Made by a program: the position numbers and the translations under genes. 64,000 nt of DNA from an uncultured Chryseobacterium sp. (GTDB lineage: Bacteria; Bacteroidota; Bacteroidia; Flavobacteriales; Weeksellaceae): positions 1 to 64,000 of the forward strand of contig CAJYWN010000008.1 of assembly GCA_913778275.1 (NCBI GenBank), given 5' to 3'. Below the pieces are notes generated by a model. It was not told the origin of the DNA and made no database searches. It worked only from the letters and a program-made list of their open reading frames with translations. Positions 52,477-61,347 of the stretch are shown here, piece by piece; the stretch's first letter is position 1, and each line of letters starts with the position of its first letter.

Positions 52477-52908
52477 TTAACTTATTGCCCTTAAATAATC
52501 TTTGTTTCTGACTTTTGAAACTTTAGTTTTAAAATATAAATTAATAGCAAAGAGGTTTTCTTTACTGCTTTTTTCGAAATTGTAAAGGAGCAACTGATGT
52601 TTTTGCTTTTCGGCGATATCTGCTCCGTGTTTATATTTGAAATTCGACTTTTGGTCCTGATCAGAATAGCTTCGCCCGATAAGATCAACAGCATTTTCCC
52701 TATGACCGATTGCAAAATTCCGTACGGATCTTTTATGAACATTAAATTCTTCGGAGGCTTCATGATCCTGCCGCAAAATCTGGCCGTAAAGCCTGTACAA
52801 TTGCTGGCAATCTGCGTTTTCCACAGAACCATTGCTGACCTGCGCCGAGATGTTAGTACAGATAATTACCAACAATACACTTAGGCAATATTTATGAAGC
52901 TTTTCCAT
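52477..52908 (-). CDS. Small secreted protein, unknown
   Basis: 143 residues with a signal peptide (~1-22, ending TNISA). The mature part is charged, with one Cys and many Lys, His and Gln. No family recognised. Its first 17 nt overlap the end of the truncated DUF1016 gene. Confidence 0.6.
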   Translation of the reverse strand: MEKLHKYCLSVLLVIICTNISAQVSNGSVENADCQQLYRLYGQILRQDHEASEEFNVHKRSVRNFAIGHRENAVDLIGRSYSDQDQKSNFKYKHGADIAEKQKHQLLLYNFEKSSKENLFAINLYFKTKVSKVRNKDYLRAIS

Positions 52909-53359
52909 TGTCTAAGTTTAAAATGTTAATAAAATCCTGTTTTAATTCATAGAATTTCCTTTCATTACTATCTTTTATCCTCATTAATTTTAAATAGTGA
53001 GACCATGAAAGATTGAAATTAACAGAAGTTGTCTGTTGAATTATATTTGATGAATTCGTCAACAGTGTTGACGAAATTTGTTCAGAATAAGTCTTATAGA
53101 AAAACCGCATTCTATCAAGGTTTTCTACTGAGAAACCTTTTCCAAATTTTTCAGTAAGGAGCAAAGACAAGTCTTTCAGAACAGCTTTTCCGTATTTTGC
53201 TCTATTTTCTCCATTTTGTTCATCCTCTACAATCATTCTTCCTATTTCGTAATAGGTAAGTACGATGGTTTGATTTACTACTACAGCAACTTTTTTTCTT
53301 GCATTATCGAGTAATGAAGAAATGTTTTGTAAAAGTTGTGTATTTTGTAAATCTTTCAT
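52892..53359 (-). pseudogene. Truncated DUF1016 (YhcG-like) protein, N-terminal domain only
   Basis: 155 residues match the DUF1016 N-terminal helical domain (TYYEIGRMIVEDEQ, YGKAVLKDLSLLLTEKFGKGFSVENLDRMRFFYKTY, NLSWSHYLKLMRIKDSNERKFYE). The typical protein is about 340-370 residues with a PDDEXK nuclease domain at the C-terminus, which is missing: the reading frame ends just past the conserved helix. It is AT-rich. Either a decayed restriction-type nuclease or a freestanding N-domain. Confidence 0.75.
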
Positions 53360-53403
53360 CTGAAAAAATATATTCTAAATTTTATTTTATCATTGAATTG
53401 CAC

Positions 53404-53481
53404 GCAGCCCGACTTGAGTGGAGCTCTTTTTATTTTTTTTAAAAATAAAAAAGCGAGAACGGAAGGCGGAAAAGCTGCCCC
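53404..53481 (+). repeat. Palindromic interspersed element, copy D (AT-rich core)
   Basis: Starts GCAGCCCGACTTGAGTGGAG and ends CGGAAGGCGGAAAAGCTGCC. The core is TTTTTATTTTT-TTT-AAAAATAAAAA (53427-53451), with CTC / GAG as outer pairing around a GC bulge, the same bulge design as copy A. It lies 6 nt past the miaB stop (minus) and may double as its terminator. Confidence 0.7.
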
Positions 53482-53487
53482 AATAAT

Positions 53488-54924
53488 CTACTTTACCGTT
53501 TCCCCTAAAAGTGTGCCTTGTGTGTTATCAAAAACAAAAACATCCACCAGATCACCAATTTTCTGTCCTTCCAGCTTATCGAAAACGCAAACTGCATTCT
53601 GGGAATTCCTTCCTTTCCATTGGTTTTCGTTCTTTTTGGAAGTTCCTTCTATTAAAATCTGATGTACTTTCCCTACGTAAGATTTCATTCTATTTCTGGA
53701 CAATTCTCCCTGTAAAGCAATAACTTCCGCCAGACGTCTCTGTTTAACATCAGCCGGAATATTGTCTTCCATTTTTTTGTGAGCAGGCGTTCCCGGTCTT
53801 TCTGAATAGGCAAACATATAACCGTAATCATATTCTACTTCTCTCATCAGGCTTAAGGTATCCTGGTGATCTTCCTCCGTCTCGTTACAGAAACCAACGA
53901 TCATATCCTGCGAAAATGCTACTTCAGGAACGATTTCTTTGGCTTTTTTTATTAAATCCAAATATTCTTCGCGGGTATGCTGTCTGTTCATTGCCAAAAG
54001 CATATTGTTGCTTCCGCTCTGAACCGGTAAATGAACATATTTGCAGATATTTTCGTGCTTTGCCATCATTCTGAATACGTCAAGGCTCATATCCTGAGGA
54101 TTTGAAGTTGAAAAACGGATTCTCATTTGAGGCACTGCTTTCGCAACCAAATCAAGAAGCTGAGCAAAATTTACAGCGGTTGCCTTCTGCATTTCGGATG
54201 CTTTGACGAAGTCTTTTTTCGGGCCGCCTCCGTACCAAAGGTAAGAGTCTACATTTTGTCCCAAAAGTGTTATTTCTTTATAGCCGTTTTCCCACAGACT
54301 TCTGCATTCTTCCAGGATTGAATGTGGATCCCGGCTTCTTTCACGGCCTCTGGTGAAAGGTACAACACAGAAGGTACACATATTGTCGCAGCCTCTTGTA
54401 ATGGTTACATAAGCCGTAACACCATTTCCTCCCAAACGGACAGGATTGATATCCGCATACGTTTCTTCCTTGGAAAGAATAACGTTGATGGCATCCCTTC
54501 CGTCTTCGGTTTCTTTCAACAAGTTAGGTAAATCACGATATGCATCGGGACCTACTACCAAGTCTACCAATTGTTCTTCTTCCAGAAATTTAGTTTTCAG
54601 CCTTTCGGCCATGCAACCTAAAACCCCAACCGTCATATTGGGTTTTTCCTTTTTCAGGTTTTTGAATTGGGAAAGGCGCATTCTTACCGTCTGTTCTGCC
54701 TTTTCACGGATAGAGCATGTATTGAGAAGAATAAGATCTGCTTCTTCAACTTTAAGGGTTGTATTGTATCCCTGTTCATTGAGGATGGATGCAACAATCT
54801 CGGAGTCAGAGAAGTTCATCTGACATCCATAGCTTTCAAGAAACAGCTTTTTGGAGTTACCATCTTTCTCCGCAATAGCAAAAGCTTCTCCCTGTTTTGT
54901 TTCGTCTATATATTTTTCCTGCAC
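53488..54924 (-). CDS. miaB: tRNA-2-methylthio-N6-dimethylallyladenosine synthase
   Basis: A 478-residue radical-SAM methylthiotransferase modifying A37 of tRNAs reading UNN. N-terminal UPF0004 domain with SYGCQMN and further Cys; radical SAM cluster CDNMCTFC; C-terminal TRAM domain (~410-475). A consensus -7 box lies 85 bp upstream. Monocistronic. Confidence 0.96.
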   Translation of the reverse strand: MQEKYIDETKQGEAFAIAEKDGNSKKLFLESYGCQMNFSDSEIVASILNEQGYNTTLKVEEADLILLNTCSIREKAEQTVRMRLSQFKNLKKEKPNMTVGVLGCMAERLKTKFLEEEQLVDLVVGPDAYRDLPNLLKETEDGRDAINVILSKEETYADINPVRLGGNGVTAYVTITRGCDNMCTFCVVPFTRGRERSRDPHSILEECRSLWENGYKEITLLGQNVDSYLWYGGGPKKDFVKASEMQKATAVNFAQLLDLVAKAVPQMRIRFSTSNPQDMSLDVFRMMAKHENICKYVHLPVQSGSNNMLLAMNRQHTREEYLDLIKKAKEIVPEVAFSQDMIVGFCNETEEDHQDTLSLMREVEYDYGYMFAYSERPGTPAHKKMEDNIPADVKQRRLAEVIALQGELSRNRMKSYVGKVHQILIEGTSKKNENQWKGRNSQNAVCVFDKLEGQKIGDLVDVFVFDNTQGTLLGETVK

Positions 54925-55009
54925 GATAATCGAATTTGAGGTTTTAAGTTTAAGGTTTAAAGCACATCACTTTGAACTCAAAACATATCACTTTGAACCA
55001 ATGAATTTG

Positions 55010-55017
55010 CAAAGATA
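55010..55017 (-). promoter_or_regulatory. miaB -7 box TATCTTTG
   Basis: Consensus TAnnTTTG on the minus strand, 85 bp upstream of the miaB ATG. The leader contains two copies of ATCACTTTGAAC (54966-54998 region). Confidence 0.45.
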
Positions 55018-55076
55018 CAAAATATTGTGACAGAATGGCAGGAGATCAATTTTCTTTAGCGTAAAAAATAAACTGT

Positions 55077-55796
55077 CTATTGCGCATTGAATCTGATTGG
55101 AAATCTAAAGTATCGTTTCACGGGAATTCCTTTATATAAACCTGGTTTCCAGTAAGATTTCTTTGTATTTGAGGCACATCTCACAACCATTTCATTAAAC
55201 TGATCCAGATTAGATTGGTTTTCAATATAAAAAAAGCCTGCTTCACCGTTGGTATCCACATCGAAATTGATGATAAATGAATAGTCACTAATAGGATTAT
55301 ATCCATTTATGTCGAAACATTTGGTGAAATTTTCCCTAAACTTCATAATGTTGCTCTCTTTATCTTTATACATATATACAGGCATTGTAAAATCGGATTC
55401 ATTCACTGGATTTTTGAATAACAGATCATCATAGAAGATTCCAAGAAACATGGCAGCTGTCTTTTTTCCATCCACTTCTGCCGCTTTCCATTTTGTTGTT
55501 TGTTTAATTGCATTTAGAACTTTGTCTTTCATGCATTTGTTATTTTCTACTGCTTTTGTATCCGGATCAGAAACATACTTTACTGTATTATCAGGATATA
55601 CGATAAATCTCATGAATAACACTTCAGTTTTCTCGCAAGCCTTATAATTGTTTCTTTTAACAACTTGCTGGAGATCACTGTAAAAACCCTGTCTTCCTCC
55701 TTCATAAAAATCCTGATCTTTAGGATATTCATATAAGACCTGGGCATTAAAACAGACAGTAATAATTAATCCAATTAAAATAAAAAATTTATTCAT
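55077..55796 (-). CDS. Secreted protein with TonB C-terminal-like domains
   Basis: 239 residues with a signal peptide (~1-18, ending CFNAQ). Two stretches resemble the TonB-C fold (~60-115: FMRFIVYPDNTVKYV...LNAIKQTTKWKAA; ~170-235: NFDVDTNGEAGFF...KKSYWKPGLYKGIPVKRYFRFPI). No membrane anchor. Similar in design to the products of 12931 and 55964. Confidence 0.65.
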   Translation of the reverse strand: MNKFFILIGLIITVCFNAQVLYEYPKDQDFYEGGRQGFYSDLQQVVKRNNYKACEKTEVLFMRFIVYPDNTVKYVSDPDTKAVENNKCMKDKVLNAIKQTTKWKAAEVDGKKTAAMFLGIFYDDLLFKNPVNESDFTMPVYMYKDKESNIMKFRENFTKCFDINGYNPISDYSFIINFDVDTNGEAGFFYIENQSNLDQFNEMVVRCASNTKKSYWKPGLYKGIPVKRYFRFPIRFNAQ

Positions 55797-55963
55797 GGTT
55801 AAAAAAAGAAATTTGTATAAATCAGAGCCACTAAAATATGACTTATTAATTTAAATAGGGCATCAGTATTTTACCCTCTTTTAAAATTTCATCAATATTT
55901 AATATAAACAAACTTCTCTTAAAAGTATCATTATAAGATCTTTTTCATCAATAAAAGTATGAA

Positions 55964-56449
55964 CTACACATCGGTTGCGATGGTAGCTAAGTTTATTTTA
56001 ATTTTTATCTTTGACGTTACGGGCTGTCCGTTGCAGGTTGCCGGAACCCAGTTTTTCTTAATTCTCCTTACAATGTATTTCATATCATCAAAAAATACCT
56101 GACTGTTGGGAACCTTAGGACTTCCTTCAATATTGGTAACTTTCCCTTTCTGATCTATCGTAATGGTAAATGTAAAATCACCATTCAGAACGTAAAAGTC
56201 TGTATTGAGATAGACATACATGTATTTTCTGAGGATTTCTTTGTAAGCAGAAATACCGCCATCAAAGGAAGCTGCCTGAAAATCGTTACAATTTTTTACG
56301 GCAACCTGTAATAATGGTTCTTTGATATCTATCTTTAAAATACTTCTGTTATTTTCCGTAATAAAATCATCGTCCCTGTCTTCTACGTCAAACTGAGCAG
56401 ATGCAAAGCCTGAGAATAAAAGTGCTGATAAAAATAAAATCGCTTTCAT
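55964..56449 (-). CDS. Secreted protein with TonB C-terminal-like domain
   Basis: 161 residues from the ATG at 56449, chosen because it begins the signal peptide (MKAILFLSALLFSGFASA). The rest holds TFTITIDQKGKVTNIEGSP and KKNWVPATCNGQPVTSKIKIKINL, as in TonB-C. It follows no clear operon; 168 bp separate it from the related gene at 55077. Confidence 0.65.
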   Translation of the reverse strand: MKAILFLSALLFSGFASAQFDVEDRDDDFITENNRSILKIDIKEPLLQVAVKNCNDFQAASFDGGISAYKEILRKYMYVYLNTDFYVLNGDFTFTITIDQKGKVTNIEGSPKVPNSQVFFDDMKYIVRRIKKNWVPATCNGQPVTSKIKIKINLATIATDV

Positions 56450-56503
56450 AGGATGCTTATAATTTAATTGTAACAAATATAATACTTCTCTTTCTTAAAG
56501 AAA

Positions 56504-56528
56504 AAGCTCCATACAAAGTATGAAGCTT
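56504..56528 (-). terminator. Terminator after the pyruvate oxidase gene
   Basis: AAGCTCCATAC pairs with GTATGAAGCTT (one mismatch/wobble); minus-strand T-rich tail TTTTTCTTT. Confidence 0.8.
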
Positions 56529-56533
56529 GTTAT

Positions 56534-58267
56534 TTACAAAATATCTTTAATGTGCTTGAAGTTGCTTTTCACTGTATCTAATGCTTCTTCCATTTTTCCG
56601 CCGAGCATCAGCTGAGCCATCGATTTCGTCATTCCGAGTACCTGATCAAATTCAATCTTCGGAGGTAAAGCCAAAGCGTTAGGATTGGTAAAAATATTCA
56701 GCAGATACGGACCGTTATAATCAAGGCATTCCTTAATAGCCGCCTCTACTTCTTCGGGCTTGTGAACGTTTTTCCCGGGATATCCCATGGCATGGGCAAT
56801 CATTGCAAAATCAGGGTTTACCATATCAGTTTCATTATCAGGCATACCACCCACTTCCATTTCCAGCTTTACCATTCCCAGCGATCTGTTGTTGTAGACA
56901 ATAATCTTTACGGGGAGTTTGTACTGAAAGATGGTTGCCATATCTCCCAAAAGCATCGAAAGGCCTCCATCGCCACACATCGCGACCACCTGTCTTCCGG
57001 GATACGCCAGCGAAGCACCAATTGCCATCGGCATGGCATTCGCCATAGAACCGTGATTGAAGGAACCCAGCATTTTTCTCTGGCCTGTTCCGGTAATGTA
57101 TCTTGCACCCCAAACGCAGCACATTCCTGTATCTACGGTAAAAACAGCATCTTTTTTTGCCAGTTTATCTAAGGTATAGGTAACAAATTCCGGCTGTATT
57201 CCGTTTTCCGTTCCCGGATCTTTTACATAGGTCAACTGGTTTTCTTTCACTTTTTCATAAAATTCCAGTTGCTGTTTAAGGAAATCGGTATCTGTTTTTT
57301 CTTTTAGTAATGGAAGTAATGCCTTAATGGTTTCTTTCACATCACCTGTAAGTCCCAATTCCAGCTTTGCTCTTCTTCCCAATCGTTCCGGACTTTCATC
57401 AATCTGAATAATCTTATTTTTAACAGGCATAAATTTCTCGTAAGGAAAATCGGTACCCAAGAGAAGTAAGAGATCCGCTTCATGCATCGCGTGATAGGCA
57501 GAAGGCAACCCTAAAAGTCCGGTAAGCCCCACTTCATTGGGGTTATTCGGCTGAATGGCCATTTTGCCCCGGAAAGAATATCCCACAGGTGCTTTCAGGT
57601 ATTTCGATAATTCTACAACTTCCGGATTGGCATTTTCCGCACCGATACCGCAGTAAATCGTTACTTTTTTGCTTTCATTAATCAGCCCGGCTAATTGGCT
57701 TAATTCTTCATCCGACGGACGGATTACGGGATTGGTTTTAAATATTTTATTCGACGTTGTCGCTTCTTCCGCATCCAGCTCAGATACATCGCCCGGAAGA
57801 CCGATCACTGCCACTCCTTTTTTGGAGATTGCATGCTGAATGGCAGTCTGCACAGTTCTCTGCACCTGTTCCGGTCTGGTAATCATCTGATTGTAATAGC
57901 TGCAATCGTCAAAAAGTTTAATGGTATTGGTTTCCTGGAAATAATCCATTCCCATTTCATTGCTTGGAATCGTGGAGGCAATCACCAGCATCGGAACGTG
58001 AGAACGATGGGCTTCATAAACCCCGTTGATGAGATGCACGTGTCCAGGGCCACAGCTGCCCGCACATACGGCAAAGCCATCAAGCTCAGCTTCTGCTGCG
58101 GCGGCATACGCTCCGGCTTCTTCGTGCCTTACATGAATCCATTCGATACTGCTTTTTTTAACAGCGATGTTTAAGTGGTTGAGACTGTCTCCGGTAACGG
58201 CGTAAATTCTTTTAACATTGGCGTTTTCGAGCATTTCTACAATCTGCTCTGCTATGTTTTTGGCCAT
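56534..58267 (-). CDS. poxB: Thiamine-diphosphate pyruvate oxidase/dehydrogenase (PoxB-like)
   Basis: 577 residues. N-terminal pyrimidine-binding domain with the catalytic Glu in VRHEEAGAYAAAAEAELDG, a central FAD-type domain and a C-terminal diphosphate-binding domain with GDGGLSMLLGD...YNNRSLG. Oxidatively decarboxylates pyruvate to acetate and CO2, passing electrons to quinone in the PoxB subgroup. Acetolactate synthase is an alternative in this superfamily, but no ilv genes are near. Monocistronic. Confidence 0.88.
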   Translation of the reverse strand: MAKNIAEQIVEMLENANVKRIYAVTGDSLNHLNIAVKKSSIEWIHVRHEEAGAYAAAAEAELDGFAVCAGSCGPGHVHLINGVYEAHRSHVPMLVIASTIPSNEMGMDYFQETNTIKLFDDCSYYNQMITRPEQVQRTVQTAIQHAISKKGVAVIGLPGDVSELDAEEATTSNKIFKTNPVIRPSDEELSQLAGLINESKKVTIYCGIGAENANPEVVELSKYLKAPVGYSFRGKMAIQPNNPNEVGLTGLLGLPSAYHAMHEADLLLLLGTDFPYEKFMPVKNKIIQIDESPERLGRRAKLELGLTGDVKETIKALLPLLKEKTDTDFLKQQLEFYEKVKENQLTYVKDPGTENGIQPEFVTYTLDKLAKKDAVFTVDTGMCCVWGARYITGTGQRKMLGSFNHGSMANAMPMAIGASLAYPGRQVVAMCGDGGLSMLLGDMATIFQYKLPVKIIVYNNRSLGMVKLEMEVGGMPDNETDMVNPDFAMIAHAMGYPGKNVHKPEEVEAAIKECLDYNGPYLLNIFTNPNALALPPKIEFDQVLGMTKSMAQLMLGGKMEEALDTVKSNFKHIKDIL

Positions 58268-58392
58268 AATTAATATTTTTTGGTGTTATTATTTGAACGT
58301 GAAATGGAATAGATCAAAAGCTTAACCTGTAAAGATTATGCCATTAACAAATGTAAGAATTATCAGCATCTGAAGTAATAGGTTATCAATAA

Positions 58393-58418
58393 AAAACTCT
58401 ACATTTCTGTAGAGTTTT
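58393..58418 (-). terminator. lysA terminator
   Basis: A perfect 11-bp stem, AAAACTCTACA with TGTAGAGTTTT, and a 4-nt loop; T-rich on the minus strand. Confidence 0.85.
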
Positions 58419-58427
58419 ATGAGTATA

Positions 58428-59627
58428 TTAAATTATTTCAATCTGATTTCTAAGGAGATCTTCAAATTCATCTCTTTTTCTGATAAGATGCGCTTTTCCG
58501 TCTAAGAATAATACCTCGGCAGGTTTCAGTCTTGAATTAAAATTAGAACTCATTTCAAAACCGTAAGCTCCTGCGTTGTGGAATGCCAGAATATCGCCTT
58601 CTCTTACTTCATTCAGCTTTCTGTCCCAGGCAAAAGTATCGGTTTCACAGATATTTCCTACGACGGTATAAATCCGTTCCGCACCTTTTGGATTGGATAA
58701 ATTTTCGATAACATGATACGAATCATAGAACATAGGACGGATCAGGTGGTTAAAACCGGAATTTACACCAACAAAAACCGTTGCCGTCGTCTGCTTTATT
58801 ACATTGGCTTTTACTAAAAGATAACCGCTTTTGCCCACCAAAAATTTTCCAGGCTCAAACCAAAGCTCAAATTTCTTTCCTGTGGATTTTGAGAATTCGG
58901 CAATTACTTTTTCTACTTTTTTACCTAGTGTTTTTACGTCCGTTTCTTCTTCGGTATCCTGATATGGAATTTTGAAACCGCTTCCCATGTCCAGGTATTT
59001 CAGATTCGGGAAATGTTCGGACAATTCAAGCATGATATCCAAAGCCTGCAGGAAAACATCAGGATCTTTAATCTCGCTTCCGGTGTGCATGTGAAGGCCT
59101 TCTACATTCAGATTGGTAGATTTCATCACCCTTTCAATGTGGCGAACCTGGTGAATGGAAATACCAAACTTACTGTCGATATGTCCCGTTGAAATTTTAT
59201 AGTTTCCTCCGGCAAAAATATGCGGGTTGATTCTTACTAAAATAGGATAAGTATTGCCGTATTTATTTCCGAACTGCTCAAGAATGGAGATATTATCGAT
59301 ATTAATATGCACCCCGAAGGTCATGGCCTCTTCAATTTCTGCAAGATCCACACAATTCGGCGTGAATAATATTTTGTCTTTGGTAAATCCGGCCTTTAGT
59401 CCCAGCTTTACTTCATTAATTGATACACAATCCAAAGAAGCACCCAGGTTCTTGACATACTTTAGGATATTGATATTAGTCAACGCCTTCGCAGCATAGA
59501 AGAACTTCGTGTGTTTAAGAAAAGATGATGTAAGTTTTTCGTATTGGGCTTTAATCGATTCAGCATCGTAAACGTACACCGGTGTACCAAACTCATTGGC
59601 AATCTTCAGTAATTCTTTTGGATTCAT
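58428..59627 (-). CDS. lysA: Diaminopimelate decarboxylase
   Basis: A 399-residue fold-III PLP enzyme making lysine from meso-diaminopimelate. PLP Lys47 in YAAKAL; HMHTGSEIKD; GNICETDTFAWD with the catalytic Cys; GAYGFEMSSNFN near the C-terminus. A -7 box (59670-59677, TACCTTTG) lies 42 bp upstream. Confidence 0.95.
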   Translation of the reverse strand: MNPKELLKIANEFGTPVYVYDAESIKAQYEKLTSSFLKHTKFFYAAKALTNINILKYVKNLGASLDCVSINEVKLGLKAGFTKDKILFTPNCVDLAEIEEAMTFGVHINIDNISILEQFGNKYGNTYPILVRINPHIFAGGNYKISTGHIDSKFGISIHQVRHIERVMKSTNLNVEGLHMHTGSEIKDPDVFLQALDIMLELSEHFPNLKYLDMGSGFKIPYQDTEEETDVKTLGKKVEKVIAEFSKSTGKKFELWFEPGKFLVGKSGYLLVKANVIKQTTATVFVGVNSGFNHLIRPMFYDSYHVIENLSNPKGAERIYTVVGNICETDTFAWDRKLNEVREGDILAFHNAGAYGFEMSSNFNSRLKPAEVLFLDGKAHLIRKRDEFEDLLRNQIEII

Positions 59628-59669
59628 AATTAAATTAAGTAAAACGTATTTGTGTTATTTTTGAAAGTA

Positions 59670-59677
59670 CAAAGGTA
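59670..59677 (-). promoter_or_regulatory. lysA -7 box TACCTTTG
   Basis: Consensus TAnnTTTG on the minus strand, 42 bp upstream of the lysA ATG. Confidence 0.5.
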
Positions 59678-59922
59678 AGAAGAAATTCTTTACCATTTAA
59701 AATCAATTACATAGAACATTATTCTTTTATTTTAAATTTTAAAGAATAAAAAACTTTTTAAACTTTCTAAAAAAGCATTTTTAACTTTAGTAAACTTTAA
59801 AACCTGTACTTATACTGCCGTAAGTGAAAGAATAGAAAATTAGAAACCCATCTGAAGCTATTACTATCAGCGGAAATATTCTTATTTAAGTTCCACTAAG
59901 GTAATTAATTAGTAAAAACCAG

Positions 59923-61146
59923 TTACTTAGGCAACGGCAGTGTTTCAAAATCGCCACGGAGAAGCGCAAGCTGAAGCTCATTCACCAAATCTCCGGACTG
60001 ATACTGCAAATCGATTTTTAATTTTGAAATTTTGCTCAGTGTCTGTATTTGAGTAAAAAGCTCATAAAATCCATAAGAAACCACTTTCCCGTTTTCTATA
60101 ATCAGAAAAAGTTTTTCGCCCAGCCTTCTGCCCGGTCCCAGCCAAAGCTCATTTCGCTTTTTAAATTCAATTTTCTTTTTAAAAAACTCAACATCTGTGT
60201 ATTCATCCAGCTTGCTGATAAATTCAACAGCTTTCGAACCCTGGGTAAAGGACCTGAATTTCAGGATCGGTTTTTCCGCTTTATTCAGCTTATTTTTCTC
60301 AACCAGATATCTTTGATTTCTGTGATAAAGTCCGAAAGGCAGTATTTCTTTCTTTCTGATCCCTTTTGAATTCAGGATCAGTTTGGCAATAATATCAGTT
60401 CCGGTGAGTTCATAGTTGATCTGTTCAACCGCTTTCTGAATTTCTTCCCATCTTTTGGATTTGGAGTTGAAGACCTTTTTCGAAAACTTATTGATATCCT
60501 GAACATGATCTGAAAAGATAATTTTCCCTTCTTCATTCTGGAAATAAACGAAGCCTTTTTCGTTCGGAAGATCCTGGGTAAGTTGTTTTATCTTATTGAT
60601 ATACGTTTTCGCATTAGACTCTTCATGCTGCTTCTGGATGATTTCGTTTTCTGTGTCTTTGGAAATCAAAAGCTTAAAAAGCTCAAGCGTTGCACGGGCA
60701 TCTCCTTCTGCCCTATGATGGTTGGTAAGAGGAATCCCGAGAGATTTTACCAGCTTCCCAAGTGAGTAGCTTACCTCATCCGGAATGAGTTTTTTTGCTA
60801 ACGGAATCGTATCTAACGTATTGATTTTAAAATCGTAGCCCAACCTTTGAAACGACTGACGAAGCATTCTGTAATCAAAATCGATATTGTGTCCCACCAA
60901 AGTAGTATTGGCCGTAATTTCCACAATTCTTCGCGCAATTTCATGGAATTTCGGAGCTGTTTTTACCATCTTTGGGGTAATATTGGTGAGCTTCTGCACA
61001 AAAGGCGTGATATCACTTTCAGGATTTACAAGCGAGATGAACTGGTCGATAATTTTCTGCCCGTCGTACCTGTAAATAGCAATATCGATAATGCATTCTT
61101 TTCTGTAACCTGCACCATTGCTTTCTATATCAATAATTGAATACAT
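59923..61146 (-). CDS. DEDDh exonuclease with degenerate GIY-YIG-like region
   Basis: 407 residues. The N-terminal DnaQ-like exonuclease has DIE (6-8), GHNIDFD and HRAEGDA, a complete DEDDh set. The middle (~195-270) aligns with a UvrC-type GIY-YIG domain (GFVYFQNEEGKIIFSD) but has lost the second motif. The C-terminal ~140 residues are unassigned. The same architecture is known in bacterial polIII-epsilon/UvrC-like fusions. Role in repair or processing is inferred. Monocistronic. Confidence 0.8.
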   Translation of the reverse strand: MYSIIDIESNGAGYRKECIIDIAIYRYDGQKIIDQFISLVNPESDITPFVQKLTNITPKMVKTAPKFHEIARRIVEITANTTLVGHNIDFDYRMLRQSFQRLGYDFKINTLDTIPLAKKLIPDEVSYSLGKLVKSLGIPLTNHHRAEGDARATLELFKLLISKDTENEIIQKQHEESNAKTYINKIKQLTQDLPNEKGFVYFQNEEGKIIFSDHVQDINKFSKKVFNSKSKRWEEIQKAVEQINYELTGTDIIAKLILNSKGIRKKEILPFGLYHRNQRYLVEKNKLNKAEKPILKFRSFTQGSKAVEFISKLDEYTDVEFFKKKIEFKKRNELWLGPGRRLGEKLFLIIENGKVVSYGFYELFTQIQTLSKISKLKIDLQYQSGDLVNELQLALLRGDFETLPLPK

Positions 61147-61347
61147 TTAAATTTTATACAACTTTCTTTTAGATTAACCTTAATAAATATATGTACAGAG
61201 CGTACTATCGTTACATATTATAACATAACATATGCCATAATATAAGTCATCGTGCCTTTAGACAATCCTGCTAAAATAGGAAAAATTCTATGAATCTTAT
61301 CAAATTGTGAATGAATACTGTTTAAACCACATTAAAAAAACGGGAAA

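Noticed and set aside
54250..54262. Third TTTGTCCCAA-like site
   Set aside because: It lies inside the miaB coding region, far from any promoter; taken as chance.
57750..57762. CGAC-GT-TGTCG resembling the WYL-linked operator
   Set aside because: Inside the poxB coding region, with shorter arm spacing and no -7 box at 11 bp.
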